The notes under the pieces were generated by a model, which saw only the letters and a list, made by a program, of their open reading frames with translations, was not told the origin of the DNA and did no database searches. Shown here piece by piece: positions 8,696-16,395 of a DNA stretch of 64,000 nt (position 1 is its first letter; every line of letters begins with the position of its first letter). This DNA is from an uncultured Bacilli bacterium (lineage in GTDB: Bacteria > Bacillota_I > Bacilli_A > RF39 > UBA660). The position numbers and the translations under genes are program-made. The stretch lies in assembly GCA_934167875.1 (NCBI GenBank), contig CAKPMC010000006.1, positions 1 to 64,000 on the forward strand, in the 5' to 3' direction.

Positions 8696-9289
8696 ATGAG
8701 AAAATTTAAATATTTTATATACGATGTTCTAGACATAACCAAAAAAAAAGAAATAACTATTAGAGAATTTGAATATGACTCAACAACATTAGTATATGAT
8801 TTTTTTAATAAGTTATTAAATGAATACATTGTTGCAAATAAAAAAAACTTGGGTATATACAAAGATGTTGTAGAAAACATTTCTTTTAATGCAATAGACA
8901 TAATAGAGAGCATAAGAATTAATGAAGCTACTTTTGATTTGTTTTTTTCTGAATTAACTGAATTACATAAAGATAAGACATATTGCATTATACCTGTATT
9001 GCCTATAGGCGAAGTTATGGCTCAATACCGTAACTATAAAATTATCATTCATTCAAATGAAAACAATCATTTACATTTTCCACATGTTCATGTGTATAAT
9101 CAAGTAGGACAAAATGCGTTTGTTAGTTTAATAAATTTTGAAATGAGTGATGGATTATATTTAAAAAGAAAAGATAAAGAAAAAATCATTAAGTATTTGG
9201 AAGATAACAAGGAAAAATTAATAGATTTTTATAATCAAGTAGTAGATCATAAACTTGTGGAAAAGGTAGTTATTGATAAAATTTTGTAA
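8696..9289 (+). CDS. DUF4160-like protein
   Basis: A 197-residue soluble protein. The N-terminal half is unrecognised. Residues about 95-190 (VLPIGEVMAQYRNYKIIIHSNENNHLHF, PHVHVYN, then acidic/lysine helices EKIIKYLEDNKEKLIDFYNQV) resemble the DUF4160 family. That family typically reads 'I-x-x-x-x-N-E-x-x-PPHVHV' and often appears in toxin-antitoxin or defence pairs with a small DUF2442 partner. No such partner is seen here. The start is ATG after AAGTGGTGATTTTT. It is 20 nt after the HNH gene and probably cotranscribed with it. Function unknown. Confidence 0.7.
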   Translation: MRKFKYFIYDVLDITKKKEITIREFEYDSTTLVYDFFNKLLNEYIVANKKNLGIYKDVVENISFNAIDIIESIRINEATFDLFFSELTELHKDKTYCIIPVLPIGEVMAQYRNYKIIIHSNENNHLHFPHVHVYNQVGQNAFVSLINFEMSDGLYLKRKDKEKIIKYLEDNKEKLIDFYNQVVDHKLVEKVVIDKIL

Positions 9290-9323
9290 TTACATAAAAG
9301 TTGCAAAAAATTGCAATAATCCA

Positions 9324-9353
9324 ATTTTAGATCCAGTTTTAGATACAGTTTAC
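9324..9353 (+). repeat. Arm-like repeats at the right end of secA cassette 2
   Basis: TTTTAGATCCAGTTTTAGAT followed by ACAGTTT gives two head-to-tail copies of TTTTAGATMCAG. They match, in direct and inverted form, the repeats at 7722-7772 at the other end of this cargo unit. Confidence 0.6.
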
Positions 9354-9356
9354 CAT

Positions 9357-9438
9357 AGAAGCCAAGTAAAATACCGTGAAGCCAAATGAAAAACACCAAG
9401 AAAAATAAGGCTTTTGTGAAGCCAAGTGGAGCCAAACA
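9357..9438 (+). repeat. GAAGCCAA direct repeats beside SEC-C copy B
   Basis: Four irregularly spaced copies of (T/A)GAAGCCAARTG or GGAGCCAAAC occur in about 80 bp, ending 15 bp before the secA-homologous core. One inverted partner (AAGGCTTTTG) lies among them. They are found only at this junction. Possible recombinase or structural site. Confidence 0.5.
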
Positions 9439-9453
9439 GAGCAAATTTTTTAT

Positions 9454-9498
9454 CCATGTGGCAGTGGCAAGAAATATAAACAATGTTGTGGAAAATAA
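9454..9498 (+). pseudogene. Displaced secA 3' end, copy B (SEC-C motif)
   Basis: These 15 codons, [14 protein letters not shown] plus stop, match the functional secA end at 36 of 45 bases, with mostly synonymous differences. The copy is more diverged than copy A, as expected for an older or independently acquired end. Homology begins at the same codon (CCA TGT GGC). There is no start codon of its own. Confidence 0.83.
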
Positions 9499-9540
9499 CT
9501 CGTAAACCCCGATAAAATAAGGGAAAAAACGAGTTTTTCT
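9498..9540 (+). terminator. Terminator following SEC-C copy B
   Basis: ACTCGT (9498-9503) pairs with ACGAGT (9529-9534), with an inner CCCC/GGG pairing and a T-run after it. The middle (CGATAAAATAAGGG) is nearly the same as in the secA terminator at 5468-5481, confirming common origin. Confidence 0.75.
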
Positions 9541-9570
9541 TTTTTACAAAAAAGTAGTCACAAATAAGAG

Positions 9571-9595
9571 CTGGATCCATTTTAGAGTCACTTTG
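9571..9595 (+). repeat. Arm-like repeat after SEC-C copy B
   Basis: CTGGATCCATTTTAGAGTCA followed by CTTTG resembles the TTTTAGATCCAG/TTTTAGATACACTTT words at the other junctions. This suggests that the genes that follow (GNAT and ART-like) form a third, older unit. Confidence 0.45.
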
Positions 9596-9668
9596 ATTTG
9601 AATATATGACTACATAAGTAAAAATATATTATAGTTTCATGATATAATTGTATATGAAAGTTGATGAT

Positions 9669-10202
9669 ATGATGAATAAAATAGATTTAATTGAATTCAC
9701 TGATAAAAAAGATAATTATAAATTAATGTATAAATGGTGTAGTCAAGAATTTATTTATAAATGGTTTGAGCAAAGAAAACTTTCATTCGAGGAGATAGAA
9801 AATAAATACAAGAATAAATTATTAGAAAATCAACAACATCTGTTTTTTATAAATTTCAATGATGCTAAAATAGGATTTGTTCAAATATACAAATATGATG
9901 ATAAAAAGAATGATATATTAATAAAATATAATAATATATTTGAGTACGATATATTTATTGGCGACTCAGAATATTTATGTAGAGGATTTGGAACAAAAAT
10001 TGTTAATTATGTTAATAACTATATTTATGATAATTATTTATGCAATTGTATTGTTTTAAGACCGTTTGATAGAAATAAAATAGCAATTAATTGCTATGAA
10101 AAATGTGGTTTTGAAAAAGTGGATGAATACATAGGAACTGATACATTAGGTAATAAAGAAAAAATTGTGGTTTTATTAAATAAACCCAATAAGTGGATCT
10201 GA
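9669..10202 (+). CDS. AAC(6')-like GNAT acetyltransferase
   Basis: A 177-residue GNAT protein close in pattern to aminoglycoside 6'-N-acetyltransferases. It shows the opening 'W/C-S-Q-E-F-I-Y-K-W-F-E' helix, then a core strand EYDIFIGDSEYLCRGFGTKIV carrying the acetyl-CoA loop (C-R-G-F-G-T). The end is typical: LRPFDRNKIAINCYEKCGFEKV. These enzymes use acetyl-CoA to modify amino groups; the true substrate is not provable here. The start was set at 9669 because GAAAGTTGATG lies just before it; the frame is open to a TTG at 9648. GATATAAT at about 9641 is a likely -10. It lies directly after SEC-C copy B. Confidence 0.78.
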   Translation: MMNKIDLIEFTDKKDNYKLMYKWCSQEFIYKWFEQRKLSFEEIENKYKNKLLENQQHLFFINFNDAKIGFVQIYKYDDKKNDILIKYNNIFEYDIFIGDSEYLCRGFGTKIVNYVNNYIYDNYLCNCIVLRPFDRNKIAINCYEKCGFEKVDEYIGTDTLGNKEKIVVLLNKPNKWI

Positions 10203-10395
10203 TGTAGATAGATTAGTTAATTTTATGTTAGATAATAAAAAGACAACTACTACATGTTTATATGAATCAGATAATGTTTCAAAAGTTGGAAATATATCAA
10301 TATTGACCAATTCAAGAAATAATATGTTGATACCTTTTAAATTTTTTAATGGAAGGACACAAAAATATAGTATAATATTTAAAGAGGTTGATTAT

Positions 10396-11259
10396 ATGAA
10401 CAATAAAGAAAAATATATAAATGATGTAGAAAAAAGATTTAATGGGAAAGCAAAAAAGATATTATTAAATCAGATAAACTTGTTTTATGATGATACGCAA
10501 GATATAGAAAAAAATAAATATAGTGTTGGTGCTGAAGTTGAATTAAAACAAGGAACATTTATACATGGTATTTTTGGTGAACTAGAAAATTTTGATTTTA
10601 CCGTTAATAATGGTTTCATTGCAACAGATTTTACTGAAGAAAAAAGACCAAATAAAATATGTAATAGTGTCGGAATGTGGAAAGTAAATAATGATATGAC
10701 CTTAAGAGAATATATAGAAATATATAGTGGTTTTACTATTTCGTATTCATTAGGAAGAGGTCCAGATCAAAAAATAAGTAGTAAACTTATCCCATATCAT
10801 AAATTTGATGAAATAACAGAAAAAATAAATAATGATGTAAATATATGGTCATATTGGGGAGAACAAACTAAAGAAGTTAGATTTATTCCAAGTTTGGTGT
10901 CTAGCAAAAGACAAATAGCTTTTATTTTGAATATGAATTCAGAATATGCTAAAAAATTGGCATATAATGATGTGTGGAATCTGGATTTTGATGATGAAAC
11001 CATTAAACCATTTTTAGACTGTAGATATGCCGATAAATTTATAAATCAAGATAGAATTAATAGAAATGCCTCTACTACTGATAGAGAAAGTGCAATAATG
11101 TTTGGATTACCATCATCACTAATTGAAGGTATATTTGTAGGTAGAAAATTAGAACAAAATAAAACTGCTTTAGAATATATTAAAAAAAGATTACCGGATT
11201 GTTATATATGTAATTTAGATGGTAAAGTAATAATTGGGAATAAATGTATTTACAATTAA
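10396..11259 (+). CDS. Putative ADP-ribosyltransferase-like protein
   Basis: A 287-residue soluble protein without clear close relatives to me. Residues about 45-85 (GAEVELKQGTFIHGIFG...FTVNNGFIATDF) resemble the start of ADP-ribosyltransferase folds, where an aromatic/His strand (x-HG-x) is followed by 'N-G-h-h-S/A-x-D/T'. Residues about 245-285 (GLPSSLIEGIFVGRKLEQ, then CYICNLDGKVI) look like a conserved family tail. Such folds include toxins and phage-defence effectors. I give this as a hypothesis, not an assignment. The start at 10396 follows AAAGAGG, with TATAAT upstream; the frame is open to 10225 but that stretch contains the promoter. No antitoxin is obvious, though a broken XRE gene follows. 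Confidence 0.55.
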   Translation: MNNKEKYINDVEKRFNGKAKKILLNQINLFYDDTQDIEKNKYSVGAEVELKQGTFIHGIFGELENFDFTVNNGFIATDFTEEKRPNKICNSVGMWKVNNDMTLREYIEIYSGFTISYSLGRGPDQKISSKLIPYHKFDEITEKINNDVNIWSYWGEQTKEVRFIPSLVSSKRQIAFILNMNSEYAKKLAYNDVWNLDFDDETIKPFLDCRYADKFINQDRINRNASTTDRESAIMFGLPSSLIEGIFVGRKLEQNKTALEYIKKRLPDCYICNLDGKVIIGNKCIYN

Positions 11260-11612
11260 TGAAGTTAATAATTCAAACAAAACACTTAATAAGGGACACA
11301 AATAAGAATGAATTAAATAACGAAATATTAGTAATAAATGACAAAGGTAATATAGTAATAGAGAAACATTAGAAAATGCTTATAGAAAGACATTTTCATA
11401 TAGATAGATTAACAGAAGACAATTTACAAGATTCTTTTATAATAATAATCCAAGAAGAAAATATAAGTGAAAAACTGCAAATTAAAAAATTAATATTACT
11501 ACTGAAAATAAACATTCAATTTGTAAAGTATTTAGTAAAGGAAATTCAATATTGACATTTCTTAAGTCGTATAATAGTATAAACAAAAATTTAATTACTA
11601 AGGGTGATATTA
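11260..11612. other. Decayed non-coding stretch
   Basis: This 353-bp AT-rich stretch has only short open segments. One reads NELNNEILVINDKGNIVIEKH and stops at about 11372, which faintly resembles the tail of the preceding protein and may be a remnant. A TTGACA (about 11553) with TAGTAT 17 bp on is a plausible promoter for the regulator that follows. Confidence 0.4.
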
Positions 11613-11909
11613 ATGCTAGGAGAAGTTTTGAGAATTGCAAGAATAGCAAATGATATGACAATAACTGATGTTTCCAACAAAACAGGTGTATCAAAGTCAT
11701 ATATAACAGAAATTGAAAAATGAAAAAAGAATCCTAAAACTGATATATTAGTTAGATTATTACAAGAGTACCAGATTGATTTAGAGGAATTTGAAAAAAT
11801 TAATAAATATCATGATAATCAATTGGATAAAAAGGAAAAATTGCAAATTTACAGAATTATTTTATTAAAAATATTACAAAATTCGAATAAAAAACAATAT
11901 CATAGATAG
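11613..11909 (+). pseudogene. XRE-family helix-turn-helix regulator interrupted by UGA
   Basis: ATG after AAGGGTGATATTA opens a lambda-repressor-like HTH: LGEVLRIARIANDMTITDVS, then NKTGVSKSYITEIEK. The next codon (11721-11723) is TGA, followed by KKNPKTDILVRLLQEYQIDLEEF and an open frame to a stop at 11907-11909. In the family this position is nearly always Gly (EKGKKNP), so one GGA-to-TGA change explains the break. The rest is intact for 61 codons, so the loss looks recent. Translation would end after 36 residues. Confidence 0.8.
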
Positions 11910-12060
11910 TACTATATTTATGTTTGAAAAGAGGAAACACATGCATATTTTATCTTTATCAATTTAAAAACATATAGTAAAAATAATGTTATATGTACTG
12001 AAAAAAGATGAACTTGTGTGAAATAGAAAGTAAACATAGATAGTGTTGTTATAAATAGTT

Positions 12061-12088
12061 AAAAGCCTTGAAATAAAGGCTTTTTTTC
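12061..12088 (+). terminator. Terminator closing the secA accessory zone
   Basis: AAAAGCCTT pairs with AAGGCTTTT around a 6-nt A-rich loop and is followed by a T-run. The 150 bp before it hold no convincing gene. Confidence 0.85.
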
Positions 12089-12165
12089 TATATAAAAATA
12101 AAAGATCAAACTATGATATAATCAATGTGAAAAGAAAATAGTAATTTGTAGAGGGGATGACGTTA

Positions 12166-12603
12166 GTGAAAATTAGAAAAATAAAAAAAGAAGAAATGAA
12201 AGAAGCGTTAGAACTAGTATGGGAAGTATTTTTGGAATATGAAGCACCTGATTACACAGAAGAGGGCATAAAAGAATTTAAAAAGACAATAGATGATGTT
12301 ACTTGGATTGAAGCAAGAGATTTTTATGGAGCATATGATGAAAGTAATAAAATATTAGGAGTTATAGCAACAAAAGATATTACTCATATAGCTCTATTCT
12401 TTGTTGATGGAAAACATCACAAACAAGGAATAGGTAAAAAGCTATATTGTAAAGCAGAATCATTAAATAGCAATGGCTTTTTTACTGTAAATTCTTCTCC
12501 GTATGCACACGAAGTTTATAAACATTTAGGATTTGTAGACACAGATAAAGAACAAAGCGTCAATGGATTGAGATTTTATCCTATGAAAAAGGACTTGAAA
12601 TAA
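12166..12603 (+). CDS. GNAT-family N-acetyltransferase
   Basis: A 145-residue single-domain acetyltransferase: KIRKIKKEEMKEALELVWEV, then FLEYEAPDYTEEGIKEF at the N-terminus; strand HIALFFVDGKHHKQGIGKKLYCKAESL with the acetyl-CoA loop H-K-Q-G-I-G-K; end FTVNSSPYAHEVYKHLGFVDTDKEQ...GLRFYPMKK. This 'EYEAPDY' subgroup is common in gut Bacillota; its substrate is unknown. The start is taken as GTG at 12166; an ATG at 12157 is in frame but overlaps the AGAGGGGATG ribosome site. A terminator upstream makes it a new transcription unit. Confidence 0.88.
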   Translation: MKIRKIKKEEMKEALELVWEVFLEYEAPDYTEEGIKEFKKTIDDVTWIEARDFYGAYDESNKILGVIATKDITHIALFFVDGKHHKQGIGKKLYCKAESLNSNGFFTVNSSPYAHEVYKHLGFVDTDKEQSVNGLRFYPMKKDLK

Positions 12604-12689
12604 TACACAGTAACTACAGTTTATGAAGTATTTCTAGCAAAGAGGATAATACCAACTGTATTAAAATAAAAATGAAAGTGATGGTTTTT

Positions 12690-13775
12690 ATGAAAAAAAT
12701 AATTATAAGTATATTAATAATTTGTTTAGTAGGAGGAATTTCTTTAATGATATTAAATAACGTAAACAAAACTTCATCATCTGATAAAAATGCAGAAAAT
12801 AATACAGAAAATAATAATCAAACATCACAGGTAGAAAATAAAGATGAAAAAATCAATGATACTACAGATATTAAAAATAATTTAGTAAGCTATAACGGTT
12901 GGTTAAAAATAGAAAGTAATACATTAGTAAATGAAAAAAATGAAAAGATTCAGTTAAAAGGTATGAGTACCCATGGTATTCAATGGTATGGTAATTTTGC
13001 TAATGAAGAAATGATAAAAAAACTTAGAGATGAATGGGGTAGTAATTTATTTAGAATTGCGATGTACACAAATGAAAATGGTTATATTCAAAATAAAAAT
13101 ATTGAAAATGATGTAACTAATGTAGTAGATATAGCTATAAAGTTAGATATGTATGTAATAATTGATTGGCATATTTTAAGTGATAATAATCCCCAAACTT
13201 ATAAGGAAGAAGCCAAAGATTTCTTTAAGAGAATGAGTGAAAAATATAAAGATTACCCTAATGTTATATATGAAATATGTAATGAACCAAATGGTAATGT
13301 TACCTGGAACGAAGATATAAAACCATATGCTGAAGAAGTAATAAAAGTAATAAGAGAAAATAGTAAAGACAGTATAATAATTGTAGGAACCCCAACTTGG
13401 AGTCAAGATGTTGATAAGGCTAAAGAAAATCCTATCAATGATAAAAATGTAATGTACGCGCTTCACTTTTATGCTGGAACTCATACCGAATATTTAAGAG
13501 AAAAGGCTAAAAGTGCTTTAACTTCAATTCCAATATTTGTAAGTGAATGGGGTGTATCTGATGCATCAGGTAATGGTGGTGTATATTTAGAAGAAGCCCA
13601 AAAATGGATTGATTTCATGAAAGAAAATAATATTTCTTGGGCCAATTGGTCATTATCAGATAAAAATGAATCATCTGCTCTTTTAAAAAGTGGATCACCA
13701 AATAATAGTCTTGATGATAATTGCTTATCTGAAAGTGGTAAATTTATAAAAAGAGTAATGCTAGAATCAAAATAA
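12690..13775 (+). CDS. Secreted or membrane-anchored GH5 endoglucanase
   Basis: A 361-residue glycoside hydrolase family 5 enzyme that cleaves beta-1,4-glucans. Residues 1-22 form a signal sequence or anchor ([20 protein letters not shown]) with no lipobox Cys, followed by a Ser/Asn/Thr-rich linker to about 65. The catalytic barrel shows [21 protein letters not shown]...[15 protein letters not shown], the acid/base Glu in [10 protein letters not shown] (about 198), and the nucleophile Glu in [10 protein letters not shown] (about 285). It ends [18 protein letters not shown], typical of GH5 subfamily 2. The ATG at 12690 fits the AAAGTGATGG site. It lies between the accessory zone and ldh, which is not a conserved location, so it was probably acquired. 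Confidence 0.92.
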   Translation: MKKIIISILIICLVGGISLMILNNVNKTSSSDKNAENNTENNNQTSQVENKDEKINDTTDIKNNLVSYNGWLKIESNTLVNEKNEKIQLKGMSTHGIQWYGNFANEEMIKKLRDEWGSNLFRIAMYTNENGYIQNKNIENDVTNVVDIAIKLDMYVIIDWHILSDNNPQTYKEEAKDFFKRMSEKYKDYPNVIYEICNEPNGNVTWNEDIKPYAEEVIKVIRENSKDSIIIVGTPTWSQDVDKAKENPINDKNVMYALHFYAGTHTEYLREKAKSALTSIPIFVSEWGVSDASGNGGVYLEEAQKWIDFMKENNISWANWSLSDKNESSALLKSGSPNNSLDDNCLSESGKFIKRVMLESK

Positions 13776-13785
13776 TTAGTCAATA

Positions 13786-13811
13786 AGGAGTAATCTATTT
13801 ACTCTTTTTTT
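13786..13811 (+). terminator. Terminator after the GH5 gene
   Basis: AAGGAGTA pairs with TACTCTTTT around a short loop, followed by a T-run. Confidence 0.75.
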
Positions 13812-13899
13812 AATATAATGTGTCAAATATTTGTTATCTTATTTTCTACAATGAATAATTTGTGTTATTATGTTTATAGTAATGATAGGAGGTTTAACT

Positions 13900-14805
13900 A
13901 TGAATAATAAAGTTGTTTTAGTAGGTTGTGGCAATGTTGGTATGGCCTATGCTTATTCATTAATAAATCAAAAGACTTATGTATCAGAATTAGTATTAAT
14001 TGATATTAATAAAGAAAAGGCATCAGGCGAAGCTATGGATTTGAATCATTGTACTCAATTTGCTGGCTCTAAGATTAAAGTTACTGTTGGTGATTATAGT
14101 GATTGCAGTGAAGCTAAAATAGTAGTCATAGCCGCTGGATCTAATCAAGAAGTTGGTGAAACTAGAATGGATTTGATCTACAAAAACAGTAAAATATTTG
14201 CATCAATCGTTGATAGTGTAATGGCAAGTGGCTTTAACGGAATATTTGTAGTTGCTACTAATCCACTAGATGTAATGACATATATAACTTTAAAATATTC
14301 TAAACTGCCAGCTAATAAAGTAATTGGTTCAGGTACTACTCTAGATACAGCACGTCTAAGATATATCTTAAGTGAAAAAGTAGGCGTTAATACTGGTAAT
14401 ATTGAAGCATACGTAATTGGTGAACATGGTGATAGTGAATTTATACCATGGAGTAATGCTAGTATTGCGCTTAAAAATATTAATGAGTTTTTAACCAATG
14501 AAGAAATGAATAGTATAGAAGAAGAAGTAAGAAATTCAGCCTATGAAATTATAAAGAAAAAAGGTGCTACTGCTTATGGTATTGGTATCTGTTTAACTAG
14601 TATTACCAGTGCTATTCTAGAAGATAAAAATGTAGTATTAACCGTTTCTTCATATGATAAAGAAAATGGCATTTGTATCTCAACACCAGCTATAGTAAAT
14701 AAAGATGGCGTTAAAGAAAAATTATTTATTCCACTAAATAGTGAGGAAAAAAATAAATTAGTTAATTCTATAAATATTATAAAAGATGCAATAAATAACT
14801 TATAA
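13900..14805 (+). CDS. ldh: L-lactate dehydrogenase
   Basis: The 301-residue NAD-dependent enzyme reduces pyruvate to L-lactate and regenerates NAD+ for glycolysis. The Rossmann motif GCGNVG is at 9-14. Substrate-loop Arg is in GETRMDL (about 91-97), Asn-Pro in ATNPLDV, Arg in DTARLRY, and the catalytic His in IGEHGDSEF (about 177-184). The start is ATG after GATAGGAGG; the open frame extends upstream through the promoter region. The sequence is LDH-like rather than malate dehydrogenase-like, but substrate specificity is not fully certain from motifs. It is a monocistronic unit with terminators on both sides. Confidence 0.92.
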   Translation: MNNKVVLVGCGNVGMAYAYSLINQKTYVSELVLIDINKEKASGEAMDLNHCTQFAGSKIKVTVGDYSDCSEAKIVVIAAGSNQEVGETRMDLIYKNSKIFASIVDSVMASGFNGIFVVATNPLDVMTYITLKYSKLPANKVIGSGTTLDTARLRYILSEKVGVNTGNIEAYVIGEHGDSEFIPWSNASIALKNINEFLTNEEMNSIEEEVRNSAYEIIKKKGATAYGIGICLTSITSAILEDKNVVLTVSSYDKENGICISTPAIVNKDGVKEKLFIPLNSEEKNKLVNSINIIKDAINNL

Positions 14806-14838
14806 ACAGATTTGTGGAAAACATAAATCTGTTCTTTT
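14806..14838 (+). terminator. ldh terminator
   Basis: ACAGATTT (14806-14813) pairs with AAATCTGT (14825-14832), followed by TCTTTT. Confidence 0.8.
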
Positions 14839-14879
14839 AAATTACTGGAAATTCCTATATAATATTAATAGGTGGTAAT

Positions 14880-15296
14880 ATGAAAGTTTTAACTATTAAG
14901 CAACCTTTTGCCACTTTAATAGCAGAAGGATTAAAAGAATATGAATTCCGTACTTGGAAAACAAAATACCGTGGTGAAGTTTTAATACATGCTGGTAAGG
15001 GAATAGACAAAAAAGCTATGGAAAAATATAAACATCTAAACTTGACTTATCCAACTGGCTGTATAATAGCTAAAGCTACTATTACTGATTGTGTAAAAAT
15101 AGATGATAATGCCAGAAAAATGTTATCATCTAAAAATAGTATTATATATTCTAGTATTATTGAAGATAGTAATTGGAATGGTTATGGCTTTAGACTAGAA
15201 GATATCGAAAAAATAAACCCAATTCCCGCTAGTGGAAAACTAAGTTTTTGGGAATTTGATTATCCACAAAACTGTGGAAAAGGGAATGAGGAATAA
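14880..15296 (+). CDS. ASCH-domain protein
   Basis: A 138-residue ASCH (PUA-like) domain protein. It opens with MKVLTIKQPFATLIAEGLKE, then YEFRTWKTKYRGEVLIHAGK, the canonical ASCH start, with the groove residues 'E-x-R-T/S-W-x-x-x-Y-R-G' and 'I-H-A-G/S'. It closes with ASGKLSFWEFD. ASCH proteins are thought to bind RNA, and some act on modified nucleosides; the specific role here is unknown. Its stop codon is one base before the prfB start, so the two are cotranscribed. A link to translation is plausible but inferred. Confidence 0.88.
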   Translation: MKVLTIKQPFATLIAEGLKEYEFRTWKTKYRGEVLIHAGKGIDKKAMEKYKHLNLTYPTGCIIAKATITDCVKIDDNARKMLSSKNSIIYSSIIEDSNWNGYGFRLEDIEKINPIPASGKLSFWEFDYPQNCGKGNEE

Positions 15297-15297
15297 T

Positions 15298-16393
15298 ATG
15301 GATATTAATGAAATTAAGAAAAACTTAGAAGAAAATCAAAAAGAAATTTTAGATTTATGGAGGTCACTTTGACATAACTTCCAAACTAAATGAATTAAAA
15401 GAAAAAGAAGATGAGATGGTTAAGCCAACCTTTTGGGATGATAAAGAAAAAGCCGATTTGACATTAAAAGACATCTCAGAACTTAAAAACTTAACACAAG
15501 ATATTAAAAAATTAAAAGAAGATACCGAAAATAATCTAGAATTAATTGAACTATTATTGGTTGAAAAAGATGATGAATTACTACACAATTTAGAAGAAGA
15601 AGTTAAAAATGAGAATAAAAAACTAGAAGAGCTATCAATATTATTACTTTTAAATGGTCCATATGATAAAAATAATTGTACTTTAGAAGTCCATTCTGGT
15701 GCTGGTGGAACCGAAGCCTGTGATTGGGCAGCTATGCTTTATAGAATGTATTTAAGATATTGTGAAAAACATGGTTATAAAGTAGAAGTTGTAGACTACC
15801 AAGAAGGTGAAGAAGTAGGAATAAAAAGTGCTACTATTGAAATTAAAGGTACTAATGCCTATGGTTATTTAAAAGGAGAAAAAGGTGTTCATCGTTTAGT
15901 AAGATTATCTCCATTTGATGCAGCCAATAAAAGACACACTTCTTTCGCATCTATTGATATTATTCCAGAATTTGATAATACTATAAATGTAGACATTAAT
16001 GAAAAAGATTTAAAGATTGATGTTTACCGTTCTAGTGGCAAAGGTGGACAAGGAGTAAATACTACCGATTCAGCGGTTAGAATTACCCATCTTCCTACTA
16101 AAACAGTTGTTACCTGTCAAAATGAAAGAAGCCAAATTCAAAATAAAGAAACGGCTATGAAAATGTTAAAAGCTAAATTATACTTAATTGAACAAGAAAA
16201 GAAAAACCAAGAATTAAATGCTATTAAAGGAAATTATCAAAATATTGAATTTGGTTCACAAATAAGAAGTTATGTAATGCACCCATATTCAATGGTAAAA
16301 GATCATCGTACTAACTACGAAACTAGTAATGTAGGAAAAGTATTAGATGGTGATTTAGATTTATTTATAGAATCATACTTAAAGGGAGAATAA
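15298..16393 (+). CDS. prfB: Peptide chain release factor 2 (programmed +1 frameshift)
   Basis: RF2 recognises UAA and UGA and triggers peptide release. The first 24 codons (MDINEIKKNLEENQKEILDL, then WRSL) run from 15298 to a UGA at 15370-15372. A +1 shift at CTT-TGA-C continues in the frame that is open through 15416 to 16393 (DITSKLNELKEKEDEM...). About 364 residues result, the normal length. The catalytic GGQ is in SSGKGGQGVN. The anticodon-mimic tripeptide region lies in the RLVRLSPFDAANKRHTSFAS stretch. It belongs to the conserved hpf-secA-prfB neighbourhood, here separated from secA by insertions. Confidence 0.97.
15358..15373 (+). other. prfB +1 programmed frameshift site
   Basis: TGGAGG-TCA-CTT-TGA-C: a Shine-Dalgarno-like GGAGG lies 3 nt before the slippery CTT, followed by UGA and C. 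This is the same geometry as the classical RF2 autoregulatory site. When RF2 is scarce the ribosome shifts and makes more RF2. The site also shows that UGA is a stop codon in this organism. Confidence 0.95.
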
Positions 16394-16395
16394 AT

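Noticed and set aside
7588..9498. The two SEC-C copies as independent small zinc-binding proteins
   Set aside because: Neither has a start codon or ribosome site, and homology to secA begins in the middle of the motif at the same codon; each is followed by a secA-type terminator.
10225..10395. N-terminal extension of the ART-like protein from 10225
   Set aside because: The stretch contains TATAAT and the AAAGAGG ribosome site for the ATG at 10396, and its translation is low-complexity and unlike a domain.
11613..11909. UGA read as tryptophan (genetic code 4)
   Set aside because: prfB with an intact UGA frameshift site is present, several genes end in UGA, and the interrupted position is normally Gly, not Trp.
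13176..13783. Long minus-strand open frames opposite GH5, prfB, pgk and other genes
   Set aside because: They lie entirely opposite well-supported genes, have no ribosome sites and consist of translated AT-rich antisense sequence.
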